A DNA stretch of 10,236 bases from an uncultured Elusimicrobia bacterium (lineage in GTDB: Bacteria; Elusimicrobiota; Elusimicrobia; UBA1565; UBA9628), in assembly GCA_903874575.1 (NCBI GenBank), contig CAIQSZ010000247.1:1-10236 (forward strand), read 5' to 3'. The notes beneath the pieces were generated by a model, which worked only from the letters and a program-made list of their open reading frames with translations, had not been told where the DNA came from and ran no database searches. Position numbers and translations under genes: made by a program. Below are positions 5,698 to 10,236 of this stretch, in pieces. The first letter of the stretch is position 1. Every line of letters starts with the position of its first letter.

Positions 5698-6775
5698 AGG
5701 ACGGCTTGCTCTCTTGCTCGATGCCGCGCAGCGCGAGCTTAAGGTCGTCCGGGCTGGACGCGGCGGCCAGAACCTCGGTCTCCGTCGCCAGGCCGTCCTT
5801 GAAGAGCTTGACGAGCGACTGGTTGAACGTCAGCATCCCGTAGAACTGGCCCTTATGCAGGGCCTGGACGATCTCCTGCGACTTATTGTCCTCGATCTGC
5901 TTGCGCACGTGCGGGGTGTTGATGAGGATCTCCACGGCGGGCACGCGCCCGCCCTTCGTCGACGGCAGGAGGCGCTGGCTGACGATCGCGCGCAGGCACT
6001 CCGCCAGCTGGATGCGCACCAGCGGCTGCTGGTGCGGCGGGTACATGTCGACGATGCGCGCGATGGTCTGCACCGCGTCGATCGTGTGCAGGGTCGCGAA
6101 GACGAGATGGCCGGTGAGGGCCGCGGTGATCGCGGCCGAGGTCGTCTCCGGATCGCGCATCTCGCCGATGAGGACGATGTCCGGATCCTGGCGCATCGCC
6201 ATCTTGAGGCCCTCGGCGTAGCTCTGCGTGTCCTCGCCGATCTCGCGCTGGGTGACGATCGCCTTCTTGTCCTTGTGCACGAACTCGATCGGGTCCTCGA
6301 TGGTGAGCACGTGCTCGGCGCGCGCGTCGTTGATGTAATCGACCATCGCGGCCAGGCTCGACGATTTGCCGGAGCCCGTGATGCCGGTGACCAGCACCAA
6401 GCCCCGGCTGTTGTCGGCGATCTTCTTCATCGTCGCGACCGGCAGGCGCAGGTCCTGGAGGGTGGGAATCTGCGTGGAGATATAGCGAACCGCCAAGCAA
6501 AGCTTCTGGCGCTGCTTGTAGGCGTTCACGCGAAAGCGCGCCACGTCGCCGGCCTGGAACGAGAAGTCGCACTCGCCGCGTTCCTCGAACAGGCGCTTGG
6601 CGCGCGGGCCGGCCACCTGCATCAGCATCTGCTCGACCTCGGCGGGCGGGATCGGCTCCGCCGCGGCCGGAAGCAGCTCGCCGTCGACGCGGATGTAGGC
6701 GAGGCCCCCGGAGCGCACGTGCAGGTCGCTGCCGCGCTTGTTGACCAAAGTCTGCAACAGTTCCTGAAGGGTCAT
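5696..6775 (-). CDS. pilT: Type IV pilus retraction ATPase, PilT/PilU family
   Basis: This is a 359-residue cytoplasmic hexameric secretion ATPase of the kind that powers type IV pilus retraction and twitching. The N-terminal PAS-like part begins with the family hallmark GSDLHV (15-20). The RecA-like core has Walker A GITGSGKSS (131-139), Asp box IEDPIE (159-164), Walker B IGEMRD (203-208, catalytic E205) and His box TGHLVFATLHT (221-231). The VTQREIG stretch (174-180) is typical. Near residues 289-298 canonical PilT carries AIRNLIRE; here it reads VRKQIEDNK, and the end (MLTFNQSL, SPDDLKLAL) looks more PilU-like. It lacks the N-terminal domain and zinc-binding cysteines of the PilB assembly ATPases. 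The ATG at 6775 overlaps the ftsZ stop in ATGA with GAGGA 7 nt upstream. Other pilus genes are not in the window. PilT versus PilU is uncertain. Confidence 0.92.
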   Translation of the reverse strand: MTLQELLQTLVNKRGSDLHVRSGGLAYIRVDGELLPAAAEPIPPAEVEQMLMQVAGPRAKRLFEERGECDFSFQAGDVARFRVNAYKQRQKLCLAVRYISTQIPTLQDLRLPVATMKKIADNSRGLVLVTGITGSGKSSSLAAMVDYINDARAEHVLTIEDPIEFVHKDKKAIVTQREIGEDTQSYAEGLKMAMRQDPDIVLIGEMRDPETTSAAITAALTGHLVFATLHTIDAVQTIARIVDMYPPHQQPLVRIQLAECLRAIVSQRLLPSTKGGRVPAVEILINTPHVRKQIEDNKSQEIVQALHKGQFYGMLTFNQSLVKLFKDGLATETEVLAAASSPDDLKLALRGIEQESKPS

Positions 6776-7893
6776 CGGAGCTTCCTCACCTTTAAGCGCA
6801 GGTACGCCGGCTTCGTCCAGCGGTCGGGTTCGTTCATGTTCTGCAGCCGCTTGGCGTCGGACGGCTCTTCGGCGACCGCCGGCGCGCGGCCGGGCCGCCC
6901 GAGCGCGCGGAAGAGGCCGCGCGAGCGGCGCGACGGGAAGCCGGTCGCGATGACGGTCACCCGCACCGAGTCGCCCAAAGTCTCGTCGAACGCGTTGCCC
7001 ATCTTCAGGTTGGCGTCCGCGCTGACCGAGCCCTGGATGGTCGCCATGATCTCCTGCACCTCGGACAGGCTCAGCGACGACTTGCGGCCGGCGATGTTGA
7101 CGACCAGGCCCTTGGCCCCGTCGATGACGACGTTCTCCAGGAGCGGAGAGGTCATCGCGTCCTTGGCCGCGCGCAGCGCGCGGTCCGGGCCGTGCGCCTC
7201 GCCGATGCCGATCAACGCCTCGCCGGCGTCCTTCATCACCGTGCGCAGGTCGTTCATGTCGAGGTTGATCATGCCCGGGAAGGTGATCAGGTCCGAGATC
7301 GACTTCACCGACTTGCGCAGGACCTCGTCGGCCTCGCGGAACGCGTGGTCGTGGGCGGCGTCGGGGTCGATCACGTCGAACAAGCGCTGGTTCGGAATGA
7401 CCAGCAGGGTGTCCACGCTCTGGCGCATCTCCTGGATGCCCTGCTCGGCGATCGTCGTGCGGCGCAGGCCCTCGAAATCGAAGGGCTTCGTGACGATGCC
7501 GACGGTCAGCGCGCCCAGTTCCTTCGCCAAGCGCGCGACCACGGGAGCGCCTCCGGTGCCGGTGCCGCCGCCCATGCCGGTGGTCACGAAGACCATGTCG
7601 GAGCCGCGCAGGACCTCGCGCAGCTCGTCTTCGCTCTCGAGCGCGGCGGCCCGGCCCTTCGCCGAATCGCCGCCGACGCCCTTGCCTTGCGTCAGCGTCT
7701 CGCCCAGCTGCACGCACACGTGCGCCTGGCAGCGCCTCAGGACCTGCGCGTCGGAGTTCGCCGCGATGAGCTCCGCGCCTTCCAGGCCGGCCTCGACCAT
7801 GCGGTTGATCGCGTTGCACCCGGCGCCGCCGACGCCGAGCACCTTGATGACGTCCCGCTTCATGGCCTGGTCCTCGGCCAGCTGGATGCGCAT
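6772..7893 (-). CDS. ftsZ: Cell division GTPase FtsZ
   Basis: FtsZ is the tubulin homologue that polymerises with GTP into the Z-ring and directs septal wall synthesis. The 373-residue protein shows the nucleotide-binding GVGGAGCNAINRM (20-32), the tubulin signature GGGTGTGG (108-115), TKPFDFEG (135-142), NQRLF (168-172) and the T7 loop NLDMNDLR (210-217) with both catalytic aspartates (D212, D215). A short linker (about 321-357) leads to the C-terminal peptide KPAYLRLK and a very basic tail (KVRKLR), the sites used by FtsA and other partners. In the loop usually written GLGAGGNP this protein has GKGVGGDS (70-77). The ATG at 7893 shares one base with the ftsA stop (TGATG) and has GAGGAG 8 nt upstream. 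An internal ATG at 7863, also with GAGGA upstream, would give a start closer to typical FtsZ. Confidence 0.97.
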   Translation of the reverse strand: MRIQLAEDQAMKRDVIKVLGVGGAGCNAINRMVEAGLEGAELIAANSDAQVLRRCQAHVCVQLGETLTQGKGVGGDSAKGRAAALESEDELREVLRGSDMVFVTTGMGGGTGTGGAPVVARLAKELGALTVGIVTKPFDFEGLRRTTIAEQGIQEMRQSVDTLLVIPNQRLFDVIDPDAAHDHAFREADEVLRKSVKSISDLITFPGMINLDMNDLRTVMKDAGEALIGIGEAHGPDRALRAAKDAMTSPLLENVVIDGAKGLVVNIAGRKSSLSLSEVQEIMATIQGSVSADANLKMGNAFDETLGDSVRVTVIATGFPSRRSRGLFRALGRPGRAPAVAEEPSDAKRLQNMNEPDRWTKPAYLRLKVRKLR

Positions 7894-9149
7894 CAGAACA
7901 GCTCCTCGAGCATGGACGCGAACTTGCGCATCCACAGCGGCCGCTTGCGCGCGACCACGCGCGTGTTGACGCCGCTCCAGCGCGGGGACGTCGAGTGCTG
8001 GAGCAGGCCGAGCGCGGTGGAGTACACGGGGGACAGCCATTTCTCCTCGGCCTGGATGAGATCCGGGTGCGGCACGCCGCGGCGCACCGGCACGCCCAAA
8101 ATCTGCTGGGCCGCCTCGACGGTCCCCTTCATCAGCGAGCCGCCGCCGGTCAGGATGGCCCCGCCCGGCGCGATCAGGTCGGCGCAGTCCGAGTTGTGCA
8201 GGTCGTCGGCGACGAGGGAGAATATCTCCTCGACGCGCGGCAGGATGATGCCCATCATCGTGCTCATGTTCACGCTCATCGGCGTGCGGCCATCGATCGC
8301 GCGGCAGTCGATCGGCGCGTCGCCGTCGAGCAAGGACGGATGCGCGATGCCGTGCTCCACCTTGATGCGCTCGGCCGTCGCGATCGAGGTCTTGAGGCCG
8401 ACGGCCAGATCGCGCGTGATGAAATCGGAGCCGATGGAAAGCTCCTTCGAATACTTGATCGCGCCCTCGCTGTACACGCCGATGGACAGCGACTGCCCGC
8501 CCAGGTCGACGAGCACGGAGCCCAGTTCCTTCTCCTCCGGGGTCACCAGGACCTCGCCCGCGGCGAGCAGGCCGTACACGGGCTCGACCACCTCGAAGCC
8601 CGCCTGCGCGACGGTCTTCATGATGTTGTTGAGGTGCGCGCTGGACGCGGTGACCAGGTGCACGTCGACTTCCAGGAGGGACGCTTCCATGCCGACGGGG
8701 TGAGGCACGCCGCGCTGGCGGTCCAGCGAGAAGCCCTGCGGCACGACGTGCAGGATCTCGCGGTCGGACGACAAGGGGATGGCGCGCGCGCTGGACACGA
8801 CGGCGTCCACGTCGGCGGCCGTGATTTCGCGGTCGGTGCGCGCGATGTTGTACGCGCCGCGGTTGTTGAACGACTGGAGGTGGGAGCCCCGCACGCCCAG
8901 CCAGACGGAGGAGACGGTCGCCTTCGCCTGCGCCTCGGCCTCCTCGACGGCGCGCGTCACCGCGGACGCCGCTTCCAGGATATTGATGACGACGCCGCCC
9001 TTGAGGCCGCGGCACGCGACGCTGGAGCCGCCCAAGACCTTCACGGCGCCGGTGGCGCCGTCGGGAGATCCGATGAGGCAGGTCACGCGGCCGCTGCCGA
9101 TGTCCAGGCCCGCGACCAACTCCGGGCCGTTCCTGCGCATACGCTTCAT
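7893..9149 (-). CDS. ftsA: Cell division protein FtsA
   Basis: FtsA is the actin-like ATPase that tethers FtsZ to the inner membrane and recruits later divisome proteins. The 418-residue product has phosphate-1 motif LDIGSGRV (15-22), a 1C/SHS2 region typical of FtsA (about 90-165), phosphate-2 motif VDLGGQSLSIGVY (214-226) and the adenosine motif LTGGGSLMKG (333-342). The last residues, WMRKFASMLEELF (406-418), form a plausible amphipathic helix, the membrane-targeting sequence that distinguishes FtsA from MreB and DnaK. The start ATG at 9149 overlaps the ftsQ stop as ATGA, with GGAGG 6 nt upstream. The gene runs into ftsZ with a 1-nt overlap, so the two are probably translationally coupled, as is usual for a pair whose ratio matters. 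Confidence 0.96.
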   Translation of the reverse strand: MKRMRRNGPELVAGLDIGSGRVTCLIGSPDGATGAVKVLGGSSVACRGLKGGVVINILEAASAVTRAVEEAEAQAKATVSSVWLGVRGSHLQSFNNRGAYNIARTDREITAADVDAVVSSARAIPLSSDREILHVVPQGFSLDRQRGVPHPVGMEASLLEVDVHLVTASSAHLNNIMKTVAQAGFEVVEPVYGLLAAGEVLVTPEEKELGSVLVDLGGQSLSIGVYSEGAIKYSKELSIGSDFITRDLAVGLKTSIATAERIKVEHGIAHPSLLDGDAPIDCRAIDGRTPMSVNMSTMMGIILPRVEEIFSLVADDLHNSDCADLIAPGGAILTGGGSLMKGTVEAAQQILGVPVRRGVPHPDLIQAEEKWLSPVYSTALGLLQHSTSPRWSGVNTRVVARKRPLWMRKFASMLEELF

Positions 9150-9973
9150 TTCAGTCCTCCGCCGACTCCCGCGACCGACTTGCCCAGCGGCTTGAGCAGA
9201 ACCTTGCCGTCCTCGAACCAGCGCAGATCCGCGGCGAACGCGCCGGGCTCCTTGGCGCGGGCGTCGTTGAGCGCCTCCGCGAGGCGGGCGAGTTTCTCCC
9301 GCGTCCAATCGAGGCGGCCCCAGAGCACGGTCGTGCCGTCCGCCAGCCGGGCCTGCCAGCCGTCCTGCGCGGAGAGCCAGACCATCTCCGCCAGCGCTTC
9401 GGGCAAGGCCCCGGGCGCGGTCAGCGCGGGCCAGGCGCGCGCGAGCGCGCGGCGGTCGTCCTCCGGGGCGTCGTCGACGTCGGCCGTCGGGCCGGACAGC
9501 GCGTACACGTCCGCGGGGGCGACGAACACCAGGCCGTCCGAGCCGAGGAAGCCCGCCGGGCGGCCGCGGCGCAGCGCGGGCGCGACCGCGACGCGCAGCG
9601 TCGGCGTCAGCGTGGAGCGCTTTTCGCCCCACGGGCGGCGCACCGAGACGTCCGCGACGCACGGATACGAGCGCTTGATCGCGGCGGCCTTGTCGGCGGC
9701 GGTGCCGGCCGCGGAGTCGGCCGTCGCCTGCGCGAGCGCGCGCAGCGGCTCGGCGACGCCGTCCACGACGACGGGCTGGGGACCGGCGGCGACGGACGGC
9801 AGCGGGAGTCTCAACTCGGGCAACGAGGAGGCGGCGTTCTTGGCCGCGGAGAAGGCCAAGACGCCCAGCAGCGCGACGGCGGCGGCGGCGCCGGCGATCT
9901 TGGCGCGGCGCATGCGCGCCTGCGGGCGCGCGACCACGCGGAAGCGGCGGCGGGGCGAAGCGCGCCTACTCAC
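9146..9973 (-). CDS. ftsQ: Cell division protein FtsQ/DivIB (divergent)
   Basis: FtsQ is a bitopic inner-membrane protein that links early and late divisome parts through FtsB and FtsL in the periplasm. The 275-residue product begins with a very basic cytoplasmic tail (Arg at many of the first 23 positions). One transmembrane segment follows (about 24-44, AKIAGAAAAVALLGVLAF core). A POTRA-like region spans about 64-136, containing KRSYPCVADVSVRR and LRVAVAPALRR. A beta domain follows with GFLGSDGLVFVAP (141-153), GTTVLWGRLDWTREKLARL and a final DLRWFEDGKVLLKPL (249-263). That order, and the place between murB and ftsA, identify it although similarity to textbook FtsQ is modest. The start is GTG at 9973, overlapping the murB end by 8 nt, with AAGG 6 nt upstream. 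An ATG at 9913 would remove part of the basic tail. Confidence 0.88.
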   Translation of the reverse strand: MSRRASPRRRFRVVARPQARMRRAKIAGAAAAVALLGVLAFSAAKNAASSLPELRLPLPSVAAGPQPVVVDGVAEPLRALAQATADSAAGTAADKAAAIKRSYPCVADVSVRRPWGEKRSTLTPTLRVAVAPALRRGRPAGFLGSDGLVFVAPADVYALSGPTADVDDAPEDDRRALARAWPALTAPGALPEALAEMVWLSAQDGWQARLADGTTVLWGRLDWTREKLARLAEALNDARAKEPGAFAADLRWFEDGKVLLKPLGKSVAGVGGGLK

Positions 9974-10236
9974 CGACGACCTTCATCTCGAGTTCAAGCT
10001 CCACGCCGAGGGTCGCGCGGGCTCGCTCACGGATGAGGTCGACGAGAGCGAGGACGTCGGAGGCCTTGGCCCCGGCGAAGTTCTCGATGAAATTAGCGTG
10101 CATGGGCGAGACGCGGGCGCCTCCTACGGCGCGGCCCTTCAGCCCCAGCCGCTCGATCATCTGAGCGGCGAAGCGGCCCGGCGGATTCTTGAAGGTGGAT
10201 CCCACGTTGTAGGTATGGATGGGCTGGGTCTGCAGA
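9966..10236 (-). CDS. murB: UDP-N-acetylenolpyruvoylglucosamine reductase, C-terminal part (cut by right window edge)
   Basis: MurB is the FAD enzyme that reduces UDP-GlcNAc-enolpyruvate to UDP-MurNAc, the second committed step of peptidoglycan precursor synthesis. Ninety codons of the C-terminal part are present; the FAD-binding domain lies beyond position 10236. The visible part shows GSTFKNPPG with the serine that acts as proton donor in the family, then ERLGLKGRAVGGARVSPMHANFIEN and a closing LELEMKVVGE that holds the expected conserved glutamate. The frame stays open to the window edge, so the gene continues upstream and no start can be given. It overlaps ftsQ by 8 nt. Its position ahead of ftsQAZ is standard for a dcw cluster. 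Confidence 0.94.
   Translation of the reverse strand, partial: LQTQPIHTYNVGSTFKNPPGRFAAQMIERLGLKGRAVGGARVSPMHANFIENFAGAKASDVLALVDLIRERARATLGVELELEMKVVGE

Noticed and set aside
5507..7969. An 820-codon open frame on the plus strand opposite pgeF, pilT and ftsZ
   Set aside because: It is antisense to three clearly identified genes. Its composition (Arg, Ala, Leu, His, Ser rich, no motif) is what a GC-rich gene gives in its complementary frame, and it has no recognisable domain.
7894..9015. Open minus-strand frame continuing upstream of the ftsZ start
   Set aside because: It lies wholly inside ftsA in another frame. FtsZ similarity begins only after the ATG at 7893, which has its own Shine-Dalgarno.
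1..10236. Mobile element, CRISPR, tRNA/rRNA or defence system
   Set aside because: No repeats, transposase or integrase motifs, RNA-gene signatures or effector genes were found; nearly every base belongs to a recognised housekeeping gene.

Overview
No exotic or previously undescribed system is visible. The window is a compact, GC-rich bacterial housekeeping locus. All twelve protein genes lie on the minus strand, so transcription reads from high to low coordinates. Ten genes are complete and two are cut by the window edges. There is no RNA gene, mobile element, CRISPR array or convincing terminator. The gene content is diderm-compatible (DAP-pathway lysA, PilT-type pilus ATPase, murB-ftsQ-ftsA-ftsZ). 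Very high GC, a four-domain S1 protein and a pilT next to ftsZ would fit a GC-rich Elusimicrobiota-like or other deep-branching Gram-negative genome. That placement is inference from general impression, and no taxon can be fixed without a search.

In transcription order (right to left): the right edge (9966-10236) carries the C-terminal third of MurB. It is followed by FtsQ, FtsA and FtsZ (9973 down to 6772), the classic end of a division and cell-wall (dcw) cluster, but with no ddl between murB and ftsQ. Then comes a PilT/PilU-family pilus retraction ATPase (6775-5696) and PgeF, a peptidoglycan-editing/purine-nucleoside factor (5682-4978). Next are HisC-type aminotransferase (4981-3863), cytidylate kinase (3845-3165) and a PlsC-like acyltransferase (3168-2581). 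After a 44-nt spacer come ribosomal protein S1 (2536-1325), a membrane-anchored TPR protein of unknown role (1328-375), and the start of diaminopimelate decarboxylase lysA (378 to beyond position 1).

The genes are packed extremely tightly. Most junctions are ATGA or GTGA overlaps (3165-3168, 4978-4981, 6772-6775, 9146-9149, 375-378, and probably 1325-1328). FtsA to FtsZ shares one base in TGATG. MurB and FtsQ overlap by 8 nt. The only clear untranslated stretch is the 44 nt before rpsA. This argues for one long translationally coupled operon that joins septum assembly (FtsQ/A/Z), peptidoglycan precursor supply and quality control (MurB, LysA, PgeF), phospholipid synthesis (PlsC), CMP recycling (Cmk) and translation (S1). 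No promoter for the operon is visible inside the window; it presumably lies upstream, beyond the right edge.

The points most worth a second look are the pilus ATPase embedded directly behind ftsZ, its PilU-like C-terminus, the hisC-cmk-rpsA order that looks like a trimmed aromatic-amino-acid supercluster, the conserved-looking but unnamed TPR protein, and the rpsA leader. Many long open frames on the plus strand are GC-driven shadows of the real genes.
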